Positions 9,478 through 17,817 of a stretch of 37,761 nucleotides of DNA are shown piece by piece. Source of the stretch: Methylotenera sp. (GTDB lineage: Bacteria > Pseudomonadota > Gammaproteobacteria > Burkholderiales > Methylophilaceae). The stretch's first letter is position 1. Every line of letters begins with the position of its first letter. The notes beneath the pieces were generated by a model, which made no database searches, had not been told where the DNA came from, and saw nothing but the letters and a program-made list of their open reading frames with translations. Location of the stretch: the NCBI GenBank assembly GCA_013140755.1, contig JABFSF010000081.1:1-37761 (forward strand). The letters are read 5' to 3'. A program made the translations under genes and the position numbers.

Positions 9478-10053
9478 TTATTTTGAAAGACTTTTTAATG
9501 CCTGTTTAATGCCATCTGACACACTAATTTCTTTATCAAGCACCTTTACTGCAGCCTGTGCCTCTCGCTCATTGTAACCCAAAGCTACCAGTGCGTTTAA
9601 AATGTCATAAGTCGCTGATTTTGCTTGATTAGCCGCAGGCGATAAATCCCCAGCACCCAGTTTATCTTTGAGTTCTAGCAATAAGCGTTCAGCCGTTTTT
9701 TTGCCTATGCCTGGAATACGCGTTAGCATGGCAACCTCTTGCAAACCCACTGCTTGCACCAATTCATCAATACTCACGCCACTTAAAATAGATAAGGCTG
9801 ATTTTGCTCCAATGCCATTAACTTTAAGCAGTTGCTTAAACGTAGTTTTTTCTTGTGCAGTGCCAAAGCCATACAATAATTGTGCATCTTCACGCACTAC
9901 AAAATAAGTGAGCAAACTCACCTTATGACCAATTTCTGGCAAGTTGTAAAACGTGCTCATTGGCACTTCCACTTCATAGCCCACACCATTGCAATCAATC
10001 ACAATTTGTGGGGGATTTTTTTCTATCAATGTGCCATTTAAGCGTGCAATCAT
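9478..10053 (-). CDS. ruvA: Holliday junction DNA-binding protein RuvA
   Basis: RuvA binds four-way junctions as a tetramer and loads RuvB. The start chosen is the ATG at 10053, giving 191 residues with the canonical N-terminus [12 protein letters not shown]; the longer frame upstream is only read-through of the preceding gene. The N-terminal OB fold, the two helix-hairpin-helix motifs ([16 protein letters not shown] and [16 protein letters not shown]) and the C-terminal RuvB-binding domain are all present. The start overlaps the stop of the prenyltransferase gene by four bases (ATGA), so translation is coupled to that gene. Confidence 0.96.
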   Translation of the reverse strand: MIARLNGTLIEKNPPQIVIDCNGVGYEVEVPMSTFYNLPEIGHKVSLLTYFVVREDAQLLYGFGTAQEKTTFKQLLKVNGIGAKSALSILSGVSIDELVQAVGLQEVAMLTRIPGIGKKTAERLLLELKDKLGAGDLSPAANQAKSATYDILNALVALGYNEREAQAAVKVLDKEISVSDGIKQALKSLSK

Positions 10054-10994
10054 TTTGCAACCCAACATAAAATTAAAGTAAAAAATAGCGTGTGCATTAA
10101 CATCGCTCTCAATGTATATTGAATCGCAGGGCACAAGTTTTGCGGTGTGGCATAAAACTGCTTAAGCTGCTGCGACGCACGCAAGCCATAAACCAATGGT
10201 ATCGCAGACCATACTGCATACAAAGGCAACACGTGAACGATTACCCCGCCCAACAAGCAAATAAAAGCCAGTATCACTATCCACAAATAGACTTTAACTG
10301 CGCGTGCAGGCGATAAACGCACCACCCAATGTCGCTTACCAACCAAAGCATCAGCTTTATAATCAGGAAACTGGTTAATAAAAAGCAAATTAGTGGCCAG
10401 TAAAGCATAAGGCAAACCTACAAAAATTGGTTGCCATGCAACACTGCCGCGTTGCACAAAATCCGTCCCAATGACTAAGCCCAAAAAACCCAACAAAACA
10501 CATAACTCGCCTAAGCCTCGGCTATTTAATCGCAAAGGAGGTGCCGAATAAGCCCAAGCAATGAACACACCAATACTGCCAATCATCAGCAATCCGAGCC
10601 CCACTTGCATCACCAAGTATAAGCCACCCAACATTGCCACTGCCAATAAAACATAACCCCATTGTGCAGTTTTTTGCGGTGTGATTAAGCCATTTTGAAT
10701 AAATCGGCTACCTCCCGTGTAAGGATACAAACGCTCAACATTCAAAGCATCGCCGCCATTACACGCATCAAAATAATCATTCAGCACATTCACCGCAGCA
10801 TGTACCAACAATGCTAACAAAACGGTTGCAAAGGCTAAAGTTGGCTGTAAGCTAACCCCATCAAACCTAGCCCCCGCGAGCCCTAATGCGCAAGCCGCAA
10901 AAGTTGCTAGTAAAAAAGCAGGGCGCGTTGCAAAAAAGTAACGTTTAATTACACTTGAATACGTTTTAACTGAAGGTTCTGTCTCGACACCCAT
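10050..10994 (-). CDS. UbiA-family prenyltransferase (MenA-like)
   Basis: This 314-residue integral membrane protein has about eight to nine hydrophobic helices. The two aspartate-rich prenyl diphosphate sites are visible: [11 protein letters not shown] at about residues 71-81, and NQFPDYKAD at about 206-214. The segment [14 protein letters not shown] after the first site is reminiscent of 1,4-dihydroxy-2-naphthoate octaprenyltransferase MenA and its relatives, so a quinone or related lipid acceptor is likely, but substrate cannot be read from sequence. The start overlaps the ruvC stop by one base (TAATG) and its stop overlaps the ruvA start by four, placing a lipid-modifying enzyme inside a DNA-repair operon. 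No other menaquinone genes occur in the window. Confidence 0.85.
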   Translation of the reverse strand: MGVETEPSVKTYSSVIKRYFFATRPAFLLATFAACALGLAGARFDGVSLQPTLAFATVLLALLVHAAVNVLNDYFDACNGGDALNVERLYPYTGGSRFIQNGLITPQKTAQWGYVLLAVAMLGGLYLVMQVGLGLLMIGSIGVFIAWAYSAPPLRLNSRGLGELCVLLGFLGLVIGTDFVQRGSVAWQPIFVGLPYALLATNLLFINQFPDYKADALVGKRHWVVRLSPARAVKVYLWIVILAFICLLGGVIVHVLPLYAVWSAIPLVYGLRASQQLKQFYATPQNLCPAIQYTLRAMLMHTLFFTLILCWVAK

Positions 10995-11542
10995 TAGCCC
11001 ATGAGCCTTCCACCCTTTACCCTAAAGCCCGCAGTTGCTAACTTGCCCAAGCCTTGCCCACCATGTGCGTGGCAGATTGCACAAGCGAGTGCATCGGCTG
11101 AATCTGGCTTTGGGGTAGCTAGTAAACTTAAAAAACGTTTTACCATTTCTTGTACTTGCTCTTTTTGCGCATGTCCATTGCCAACCACCGCCTGTTTGAC
11201 TTGCAACGCAGTATATTCTGCCACTGGCAAATTACGGATGACTGCCGCACTTATCGCCGCTCCACGTGCTTGACCAAGCAACAAAGTGGACTGTGGGTTC
11301 ACATTCACAAATACCTTTTCAATCGCCACCTGATTGGGCGCGTAAGTATCAATCACTTCAAATAGCCCATCTAAAATGATTTTAAGTCGCGCTGGCAGCT
11401 CTTCTCTGTCTTCGGTTTTACCTGTCGCTGTTTTAATCGTCCCACTGGCGATATAAGTGATTTTTTCGCCTACTTTTTCGATTACACCAAAGCCCGTTAA
11501 GCGCAAGCCTGGGTCTATACCGAGAATGCGTACGTTATTCAT
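10994..11542 (-). CDS. ruvC: Crossover junction endodeoxyribonuclease RuvC
   Basis: RuvC resolves Holliday junctions by paired symmetrical nicks. The 182-residue protein has an RNase H-like fold with acidic catalytic residues visible at D10 ([12 protein letters not shown]), E75 (VAIEKVFV), and D147/D150 in [13 protein letters not shown]. It is followed without a gap by the prenyltransferase and ruvA. The gene upstream on the same strand is yebC, a frequent ruvC neighbour in bacteria; the 92-bp spacer between them has no strong promoter. Confidence 0.96.
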   Translation of the reverse strand: MNNVRILGIDPGLRLTGFGVIEKVGEKITYIASGTIKTATGKTEDREELPARLKIILDGLFEVIDTYAPNQVAIEKVFVNVNPQSTLLLGQARGAAISAAVIRNLPVAEYTALQVKQAVVGNGHAQKEQVQEMVKRFLSLLATPKPDSADALACAICHAHGGQGLGKLATAGFRVKGGRLMG

Positions 11543-11634
11543 GATATCTCTGTTGACTCATTCCAAACGTACATGAAGTATCTTGTTTGATCTAGGCTCA
11601 AGATTTCTCGCTTCACTCGAAATAGCATCAACGC

Positions 11635-12360
11635 TTACTCTTCAATTACAGCGGAGGTATAAACATCCTGCACATCATCTAAATCCTCTAGCATGTCTAA
11701 TATCTTTTGCATTTTTACTGCATCTTCACCCGTAAACACCGTTTCCATATTGGGTTTCATAATGACTTCAGCTACAACTGCTTTTAAGCCTGCAGCTTCC
11801 ATTGCTTCTTTAATGGCAATAAAATCATTCGGCGGTGTGATCACTTCAATACTGCCATCTTCATCAGTAACCACATCTTCAGCACCTGCTTCAAGGGCTA
11901 TTTCCATGACTTTATCTTCATCGGTGCCTGGCTCATACACCAAGCTGCCGCAATGTTTAAACATAAATACGACACTACCATCCGTACCTAAATTGCCGCC
12001 ATGCTTAGTTAAAGCGTGGCGCACATCCATCACCGCACGTTGTTTATTATCGGTTAAACAATCAATAATAATGGCCGCACCGTTAATGCCATAGCCTTCA
12101 TAACGAATTTCTTCGTAATTCACCCCTTCTAGCTCACCTGTGCCTTTTTTAATAGCACGAGTAATGTTGTCTGAGGGCATATTTTCTTCTTTGGCTTCTG
12201 CCACTGCCGCGCGTAAACGTGGGTTCATTGCGGTGTCTCCGCCACCTAACCGGGCTGCCACGGTAATTTCTTTAATCAGCTTGGTGAAAATTTTGCCGCG
12301 TTTAGCATCTTGGCGACCTTTACGGTGTTGAATATTTGCCCATTTACTATGACCTGCCAT
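11635..12360 (-). CDS. yebC: YebC/PmpR-family transcriptional or translational regulator
   Basis: The 241-residue protein starts with the diagnostic [20 protein letters not shown] and has the three-domain YebC layout, including [20 protein letters not shown] and the acidic C-terminal part. Members of this family have been described as DNA-binding regulators and, for some, as factors that relieve ribosome stalling at proline-rich stretches; which applies here cannot be told. An AAAGGA ribosome binding site precedes the ATG. It heads the strand leading to ruvC. Confidence 0.93.
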   Translation of the reverse strand: MAGHSKWANIQHRKGRQDAKRGKIFTKLIKEITVAARLGGGDTAMNPRLRAAVAEAKEENMPSDNITRAIKKGTGELEGVNYEEIRYEGYGINGAAIIIDCLTDNKQRAVMDVRHALTKHGGNLGTDGSVVFMFKHCGSLVYEPGTDEDKVMEIALEAGAEDVVTDEDGSIEVITPPNDFIAIKEAMEAAGLKAVVAEVIMKPNMETVFTGEDAVKMQKILDMLEDLDDVQDVYTSAVIEE

Positions 12361-12432
12361 CTTGCTTTTCCTTTAAGTGCATGTTGGTATGAGAATTTTT
12401 TAATGGGTGTGATTTTATCATGGCAACCACCC

Positions 12433-12499
12433 GTAGGGACGCAATTAACAAGGTGAATGCCACAGGAAGACAAATTACTCTGGGATGTTGCGCCCCTAC
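12433..12499. repeat. GTAGGG...CCCTAC palindromic element, copy 1
   Basis: A 67-bp element is bounded by 12-bp inverted arms GTAGGGACGCAA (12433-12444) and TTGCGCCCCTAC (12488-12499) that match at 11 of 12 positions. It occupies the gap between yebC and the EamA transporter gene. Read on the minus strand, the outer GTAG supplies the TAG stop codon of the EamA gene at 12496-12498. The interior shows no further strong pairing. It is the same family as the element at 17749-17802. Confidence 0.6.
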
Positions 12500-13410
12500 T
12501 CTTGCCCTTGCATCGCATCTACTTGCTGATGCTTGCGGATACTAATAGCCGAAATGATGATTAAAGCAAGAGCGATGAGACTCATGCCAATAAGCTCTTG
12601 CTGACTTGGCACTTCGTTTAATTGCAACCATGCCGACAACACACCAATAACAGGAGCGAGCATACTCGCCATACTGGCAACCCCTGCGTTTAAACGTTGC
12701 AAAGCATATAACCAAAGCAACCACGCAACTACGCCACTTAAAATAATGTTAAACACTAACGTGCCTATAAATACAGGTGTCCATTGAATGGGCGGGGTGT
12801 CAAGCATGAGCGCGTAAATCACAAGAGGAGTTGAGCCTAACAGCATTGGCCACGCGGTGATGTTAAGTAAATCTAAATGCGGGGCACGTTTATGTAGTTT
12901 TTTTGAAATAATTGCTGAAATCGCCCATGAAATCCCAGAACATAAGGCCAAAAACATGCTTAATACATCCGCCTTAATGTGTAGCGGGTCAAAAATCAGC
13001 ACAATGCCAAGCAACGCAGAAAGCACCGCCAACCACTGCCAGCCTTGCACTTTTTCACCCAAAAGCGGCCACGCAAATAGCATGACCCAAAAAGGCATGG
13101 TGTAGCTCAACACGGCCGTTTTACCTGCACCTCCAATAGAGACAGCCAAAATAACCAAGCCAGTAAAGCCAATGGTTTGCAATAAACCTAACACCAGCAT
13201 CGTTGGAAACTCTTTCACCGCAAGTGGGCGTTTGGTCAACGCCATCATACCGAATAAAATAATCGCACCGCTAAAAGTACGCATGGCGGCAAACTGAAAC
13301 GGGCTGGCATATTGCACAGCAAGCTTCATCACCACCCAGTTATAACCCCAAATCAAGGTGAGCAACAATAAGGCAACGAAAGCTTTTATGGTGGTATTGT
13401 TATCTATCAT
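12496..13410 (-). CDS. DMT superfamily transporter (EamA family)
   Basis: This 304-residue membrane protein has ten predicted helices formed by two EamA repeats, starting with FVALLLLTLIWGYNWVVMKL and with the second repeat starting near residue 150. Such proteins export or import small metabolites; the substrate cannot be inferred. It lies 15 bases downstream of mobA on the same strand and may be cotranscribed with the molybdopterin genes, but nothing links it to that pathway. The stop codon TAG lies inside a palindromic repeat, so the last residues (MQGQE) may have been set by insertion of that element. Confidence 0.88.
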   Translation of the reverse strand: MIDNNTTIKAFVALLLLTLIWGYNWVVMKLAVQYASPFQFAAMRTFSGAIILFGMMALTKRPLAVKEFPTMLVLGLLQTIGFTGLVILAVSIGGAGKTAVLSYTMPFWVMLFAWPLLGEKVQGWQWLAVLSALLGIVLIFDPLHIKADVLSMFLALCSGISWAISAIISKKLHKRAPHLDLLNITAWPMLLGSTPLVIYALMLDTPPIQWTPVFIGTLVFNIILSGVVAWLLWLYALQRLNAGVASMASMLAPVIGVLSAWLQLNEVPSQQELIGMSLIALALIIISAISIRKHQQVDAMQGQE

Positions 13411-13425
13411 GTGCGAATTTTACTC

Positions 13426-14010
13426 TTAGGTGTTTAACTTAAGTTCCAGTGCTGTTAAATCTTCAAACGTATTTAAGTTGGTGAATGCTTCGCTACACTC
13501 GCTAAAGTCAACTTCTATGTATTTTTGGCTTTTTTGCCAAATGCTAACTTTGCGCTCCCCGCTTTCTAGGTAGGCAATAAGCGAGGGTAGTACGCTTTTT
13601 TTACATAGGCAGAATACTGGGTGCGTGCTATCGTCACTGCTCGCAACGGCAATATCTGCGCGGGCTTCAAGCAAGGTTTCCATTAAACGCTGTGTTAAAT
13701 CTAATGGCAACAAGGGGGAGTCGCACGGTACGGTTAATACATATTCATGCTTGGCATGTTGTAAGCCCAGCAGTAAGCCTGCCAAAGGCCCTAAAAAATC
13801 ATCCGTTTCATCTTTTAATACGCGATAACCTAGCTTTTGATATTGCTCAATTTCACGATTGGCGTTGATGATGATTTCATCTACTTGCGGTTTTAAACGT
13901 GCAATCACATGGGCAATGAGCGGTTGTTGCTGTAGCAGCACCAAGCCTTTATCTGCACCGTTCATGCGGGTAGCGCGTCCGCCTGAGAGGATGATGCTAG
14001 AGATTGGCAT
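13426..14010 (-). CDS. mobA: Molybdenum cofactor guanylyltransferase MobA
   Basis: MobA attaches GMP to molybdopterin to make the guanine dinucleotide cofactor used by DMSO-reductase-family enzymes, including the formate dehydrogenase encoded nearby. The 194-residue protein begins with the nucleotide-binding LSGGRATRMNGADKGLV (usual form LAGGxSxRMGGxDKxL) and has the VPCDSPLLP Mg/GTP motif near residue 96. It is five to six bases downstream of the COQ7-like gene, so moaA, the COQ7-like gene and mobA form one tight unit that diverges from the fds operon. Confidence 0.93.
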   Translation of the reverse strand: MPISSIILSGGRATRMNGADKGLVLLQQQPLIAHVIARLKPQVDEIIINANREIEQYQKLGYRVLKDETDDFLGPLAGLLLGLQHAKHEYVLTVPCDSPLLPLDLTQRLMETLLEARADIAVASSDDSTHPVFCLCKKSVLPSLIAYLESGERKVSIWQKSQKYIEVDFSECSEAFTNLNTFEDLTALELKLNT

Positions 14011-14015
14011 AAGTT

Positions 14016-14555
14016 TTAACGCATTCCGAATCGGATTACACTTTCTGTAAATGTGCTCACCATAAAACGAAATGGAGCATATAAAAAATTGGCTGTGCCA
14101 CCTTGTTCATAACCTGTATCTCGGTGGTTTATTTCATCATCTAGTATTGATTTAACGCAATTGTAAGCAGCAACGTCATTTTTACTAGATAAATATACAA
14201 GTTGGTTGTGTAAGTGCTTAATAACAACAGATTCTACAGCCCAAGTGCAAGCCATAATACCTTTTTTACCAAGGAGTGTAGAAATAAGCCCCATGAAATA
14301 GCCACCAACGCCACACAACCAAAAACTTTTACATTTGACACCACTTCGTCTATTAATTTCTTCCCAGAATAAATTTAGATGGCGCGTTTCGTCGTCTAAA
14401 AAGTTACTTAACATAGGGACATGCTGCTTCATAAAAATTTTACATATAAATAATTGTGCTTTATAAATATTGACCGCGCCAAACTCACCTGCATGATTAA
14501 CTTTAAGAATTTTTGTAGCAGTTTCTAGACTATTCTTACTGTCCTGATATTTCAT
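14016..14555 (-). CDS. COQ7-family diiron hydroxylase
   Basis: The ATG at 14555 is chosen (179 residues) with a G-rich ribosome binding site GGGGTGG just upstream; a GTG two codons earlier is the alternative. All six carboxylate/histidine ligands of a COQ7 diiron centre are present: E24, E56, H59, E108, E141 and H144 (in HAGEFGAVNIY, DDETRHL, WAVES and DDEINHR). COQ7 hydroxylates demethoxyubiquinone in ubiquinone biosynthesis using O2. This copy is visibly more AT-rich than its neighbours, suggesting a different origin. It sits between moaA and mobA with gaps of 10 and 5 bases, so it is expressed with molybdopterin genes. Whether it acts on ubiquinone or something else is open. Confidence 0.85.
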   Translation of the reverse strand: MKYQDSKNSLETATKILKVNHAGEFGAVNIYKAQLFICKIFMKQHVPMLSNFLDDETRHLNLFWEEINRRSGVKCKSFWLCGVGGYFMGLISTLLGKKGIMACTWAVESVVIKHLHNQLVYLSSKNDVAAYNCVKSILDDEINHRDTGYEQGGTANFLYAPFRFMVSTFTESVIRFGMR

Positions 14556-14565
14556 TACCACCCCA

Positions 14566-15573
14566 TTATCCGCCAGTATGTGACATAAACCGAACCACGG
14601 CAGGTGCCGCGCGTTTTAAATCAAAATCATGACCTTTAGGTTTAATCTTCATACTGTTGATAATGGCTTCAATAATGGGGGCGTCATCATCAGGGTGTTG
14701 GCGCAGCAATGGCATGAGTTCAATTTTGTCATCTTGACCTAAACATAAAAACAACTCGCCTTTGCAGGTGATGCGCACACGGTTGCAGCTTTCACAAAAG
14801 TTATGGCTATGGGGAGAAATAAAGCCAATTTTTGTATGGCTATCCGCAACGCGCCAATAGCGTGCTGGGCCGCCTGTGGTTTCGGTGCTTGGCAGTAGTG
14901 AATACTTACTTTGCAATAATTTTAATGTTTCTGTATTGCTGACAAATGTGTTTTCACGGCTGTGGTCAACCAAGCCAAGCGGCATTTCTTCAATAAAGCT
15001 GATGTCAATTTTTTGGTTGATGGCAAACTCTACCAAGTCCGTCGCTTCGTCTTCATTGCTGCCACGCATCAACACTGTGTTGATTTTGATGCCTTCAAAC
15101 CCCGCATGGATACTGGCTCGCAGGCCTGCCAATACTTGGCTTAAATCGCCCGTGCGGGTGATCTTTTTAAAACGTTCTGGCTTTAGGCTATCAATAGAAA
15201 TGTTAACACGCTTGACGCCTGCAAGCTTGAGTTTGGCGGCGTATTTTTCTAATTGGCTTCCATTGGTAGTAAGCACTAACGTATTTAAGCCATTGAGTTG
15301 CCCAATTTGCTCAAATAACCAGAGTGCATTTTTGCGTACCAGTGGCTCGCCGCCTGTGATGCGGACTTTGCTCACGCCCAAATTAACAAATATTTTTACC
15401 AGTCGTGCACATTCTTCTAAGCTCAGCACTTCATGGCGCGGTAAAAACTGCATGTCTTCTCCCATGCAGTAAGTGCAGCGAAAATCGCATCTATCGGTGA
15501 TAGATAGGCGAATATAATCAACCGTACGTCCAAATTGGTCTATCAGTTTAGGCATTTGTGGCAAAAAGCTCAT
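14566..15573 (-). CDS. moaA: GTP 3',8-cyclase MoaA
   Basis: MoaA is the radical SAM enzyme that starts molybdopterin synthesis by cyclising GTP. With the ATG at 15573 the protein is 335 residues; an ATG at 15555 (329 residues, the length of E. coli MoaA) and a TTG at 15606 are alternatives, none with a clear ribosome binding site. The N-terminal cluster cysteines are C29, C33 and C36 in CDFRCTYC; the C-terminal second cluster motif CESCNRVRITCKGELFLC is intact, as is the SAM-binding ITGGEPLVRKN. The protein ends FMSHTGG, the GG tail that is functionally important in this family. It diverges from the fds operon, which needs its product. Confidence 0.95.
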   Translation of the reverse strand: MSFLPQMPKLIDQFGRTVDYIRLSITDRCDFRCTYCMGEDMQFLPRHEVLSLEECARLVKIFVNLGVSKVRITGGEPLVRKNALWLFEQIGQLNGLNTLVLTTNGSQLEKYAAKLKLAGVKRVNISIDSLKPERFKKITRTGDLSQVLAGLRASIHAGFEGIKINTVLMRGSNEDEATDLVEFAINQKIDISFIEEMPLGLVDHSRENTFVSNTETLKLLQSKYSLLPSTETTGGPARYWRVADSHTKIGFISPHSHNFCESCNRVRITCKGELFLCLGQDDKIELMPLLRQHPDDDAPIIEAIINSMKIKPKGHDFDLKRAAPAVVRFMSHTGG

Positions 15574-15665
15574 ACATTGAATTATGCAATAAAAAGTGTG
15601 TCTCAAGTGGTATCAACGAGTGCTTTTTTAGCTTCAATTCAGCATCAATAAGGTATATGATGCCA

Positions 15666-15687
15666 AAGTTACATTTAAGTTACATTT
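15666..15687 (+). repeat. 11-bp tandem direct repeat at the fds promoter
   Basis: The sequence AAGTTACATTT occurs twice head-to-tail at 15666-15676 and 15677-15687. The period is about one helical turn, so a protein binding both copies would lie on one face of the DNA. The first copy contains the -35 hexamer of the proposed formate dehydrogenase promoter and the second fills much of the spacer. Confidence 0.6.
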
Positions 15688-15697
15688 AGTCTATATT
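15669..15697 (+). promoter_or_regulatory. Promoter of the formate dehydrogenase operon
   Basis: TTACAT at 15669-15674 and TATATT at 15692-15697 are separated by 17 bp and match sigma70 hexamers well. Transcription would start near 15704, leaving about 25 bases before the GTG start at 15729, with a GGAG ribosome binding site at 15718-15721. The 11-bp direct repeat overlapping the -35 suggests regulation. Confidence 0.5.
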
Positions 15698-15728
15698 TTT
15701 TAAGACCTTGCACTTTTGGAGATTGCTT

Positions 15729-16208
15729 GTGACAATCGCTTTAACCCCTCAAGAACACGCAAAAATAGAAGCCCATATTCAAGCCCACAAGAATAAAGCG
15801 GGCGCATTATTGCCTTTGCTACATGCTATTCAAGATGATATTAGTTATGTGCCAGAAGCCGCTTATCTACCAATTTCAAAAGCTTTAGCATTATCCGTAG
15901 CTGAAGTGCATGGCGTGGTGACGTTTTATCATCATTTCCGTACGCATCCAGCAGGCAAACATATTTTACAAGTGTGCCGCGCCGAATCTTGCCAAGCGAT
16001 GGGTTCTGAAAAGTTAGAGGCGCATATTAAAGCTACACTGGGCATTGATTACCACCAAACCACGGCAGATGGCGCAATTACGCTAGAGCCAGTTTATTGC
16101 TTAGGCAATTGCGCATGTTCACCCGCCGTGATGATGGATGATGAAGTTTATGGGCGGATGAATGCTGAAAAAGTAGCTGCGTTGGTTAAAGAAGCGAGGT
16201 GTGCATAA
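15729..16208 (+). CDS. fdsG: NAD-dependent formate dehydrogenase gamma subunit (NuoE-like)
   Basis: The start is a GTG at 15729 because GGAG lies seven bases upstream; the reading frame is open further left only with a TTG. The 159-residue protein is a NuoE-like thioredoxin-fold subunit with the [2Fe-2S] cysteines in CRAESCQ and CLGNCACSP, and the typical [12 protein letters not shown] segment. It passes electrons within the flavin module that reduces NAD+. Its stop overlaps the fdsB start by one base (TAATG). It is the first gene of the fds operon. Confidence 0.93.
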   Translation: MTIALTPQEHAKIEAHIQAHKNKAGALLPLLHAIQDDISYVPEAAYLPISKALALSVAEVHGVVTFYHHFRTHPAGKHILQVCRAESCQAMGSEKLEAHIKATLGIDYHQTTADGAITLEPVYCLGNCACSPAVMMDDEVYGRMNAEKVAALVKEARCA

Positions 16209-17752
16209 TGGTTAAAGTGTATGTACCGTGTGACTCTACCGCGCTTTCATTAGGTGCAAATAAAACTGCGGATGCGATTATTGCGGAAGCCAAAAAACGC
16301 GGCCTAGAAATTGAGTTAATCCGCAACGGCTCGCGTGGTTTATTTTGGCTAGAGCCAATGGTAGAAGTGACGACTAGTCAAGGGCGCGTGGCTTATGCGC
16401 CAGTGCTGCCAAAAGACGTGCCGAGTTTGTTTGATGCAGACTTTTTAACAGGTGGGGCGCATCCATTAAATTTAGGCTTAACCGAAGAGCTTGCTTGGTT
16501 GAAAAAACAGCAACGCCTCACTTTTGCACGCGTGGGCATTACTGACCCCATTTCATTAGAAGATTATTTAGCGCACGATGGCTACCAAGGTCTGCAAAAT
16601 GCGCTGAAGTTATCAGGCGCAGAAATCGTTAAAACCGTCACAGATTCTGGCTTGCGCGGCAGAGGCGGTGCGGCTTTTCCAACAGGTATTAAGTGGAATA
16701 CCGTACTTGGCTGCGAGGCAACCCAAAAATACATTGTTTGTAATGCCGATGAAGGCGATTCAGGCACGTATTCAGACCGCATGATTATGGAAGACGACCC
16801 TTATGTGTTGATTGAGGGCATGACCATTGCGGGCATTGCCGTGGGCGCAACGCAAGGTTATATCTATTTGCGTAGTGAATACCCACATGCACTCAAAGCC
16901 TTAAATACAGCCATAGCACGTGCTGAACAAGCAGGATATTTAGGCGATAATATTTGCGGTTCAGGCAAAGCATTTCACTTAGAGGTGCGCCGTGCAGCGG
17001 GTGCTTATGTATGCGGAGAAGAAACGTCTTTGCTTGAGAGTTTGGAAGGTAAACGCGGCTTAGTGCGCTTTAAACCACCACTGCCTGCGATTGAGGGTTT
17101 ATTTGGTAAACCAACCGTGGTGAATAACGTAATTTCACTTGCTTCCGTGCCGATTATCTTAGATAAGGGCGCACAATATTACGCCGATTACGGCATGGGT
17201 CGCTCACGCGGCACATTGCCTATTCAGTTAGCAGGCAACCTCAAACAAACAGGCTTGGTAGAATTGGCCTTTGGTGCAACTTTACGCACGCTTTTGTATG
17301 ATTTTGGTGGTGGCTCAGCCACGGGTCGCCCCATTCGGGCGGTGCAAGTTGGCGGACCATTAGGCGCATTCTTACCTGAAAGCCAATTTGATACACCACT
17401 CGATTATGAAGAATTTACCAAAATATGGGCGGTACTTGGTCATGGTGGCATTGTGGCATTTGATGACACAGTAGATATGGCAAAAATGGCGCGTTATGCG
17501 TTTGAATTTTGCGCAATTGAAAGTTGTGGCAAATGCACGCCATGTCGCATAGGCTCTACACGTGGGGTTGAAGTGATTGATAAAATAGTCGCAAACAAAG
17601 GTAGCCCAGAACACTCCAAGACTATTCAATTGGCGCGTGATTTATCCGACACCATGCTCAATGGATCTTTGTGTGCGCTAGGCGGCATGACGCCATACCC
17701 AGTGTTAAGTGCGTTGAATCATTTTGGTGAGGATTTTGGCATAATGAAGTAG
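16208..17752 (+). CDS. fdsB: NAD-dependent formate dehydrogenase beta subunit (NuoF-like)
   Basis: This 514-residue subunit carries FMN and the NAD+ site. A NuoE-like N-terminal region (about 1-110) precedes the NuoF-type domain with the glycine-rich GLRGRGGAAFPTGIKW, the NADEGDSGTYSDR motif, GAYVCGEETSLLESLEGKRG, and the [4Fe-4S] motif ESCGKCTPCRIG with a later SLCALGG cysteine. The ATG at 16208 is used because AGG lies eight bases upstream; a GTG at 16199 would add three residues. The stop TAG at 17750-17752 is part of a palindromic repeat that separates this gene from fdsA. Confidence 0.96.
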   Translation: MVKVYVPCDSTALSLGANKTADAIIAEAKKRGLEIELIRNGSRGLFWLEPMVEVTTSQGRVAYAPVLPKDVPSLFDADFLTGGAHPLNLGLTEELAWLKKQQRLTFARVGITDPISLEDYLAHDGYQGLQNALKLSGAEIVKTVTDSGLRGRGGAAFPTGIKWNTVLGCEATQKYIVCNADEGDSGTYSDRMIMEDDPYVLIEGMTIAGIAVGATQGYIYLRSEYPHALKALNTAIARAEQAGYLGDNICGSGKAFHLEVRRAAGAYVCGEETSLLESLEGKRGLVRFKPPLPAIEGLFGKPTVVNNVISLASVPIILDKGAQYYADYGMGRSRGTLPIQLAGNLKQTGLVELAFGATLRTLLYDFGGGSATGRPIRAVQVGGPLGAFLPESQFDTPLDYEEFTKIWAVLGHGGIVAFDDTVDMAKMARYAFEFCAIESCGKCTPCRIGSTRGVEVIDKIVANKGSPEHSKTIQLARDLSDTMLNGSLCALGGMTPYPVLSALNHFGEDFGIMK

Positions 17753-17802
17753 GGGCGTGATTGATCGCGCCCAATAGCGGGTTCGATGAATCCAACCCCT
17801 AC
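17749..17802. repeat. GTAGGGG...CCCCTAC palindromic element, copy 2
   Basis: A 54-bp element is bounded by GTAGGGG (17749-17755) and CCCCTAC (17796-17802). Inside are two further stems: GGGCGTGAT with ATCGCGCCC around 17753-17772, and GGGTTC with GAATCC around 17779-17793. The first TAG is the fdsB stop codon, and the element fills the gap before the fdsA ribosome binding site. In RNA it would fold into a compact double hairpin between two genes of one operon. Confidence 0.65.
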
Positions 17803-17817
17803 GGAATTGAGGTGAAT

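Noticed and set aside
11603-11623. ATTTC...GAAAT inverted repeat between yebC and ruvC, similar to half of a GAGCGAAGCGAG-type repeat
   Set aside because: Only 5-bp arms; too short to call an element, though it could be a remnant of a dispersed repeat.
12276-12518. An 80-codon minus-strand open frame between EamA and yebC
   Set aside because: It crosses the palindromic element and the start of yebC and shows no protein-like composition.
15666-15687. CRISPR-like array
   Set aside because: Only two 11-bp units with no spacers; this is a tandem repeat at a promoter.
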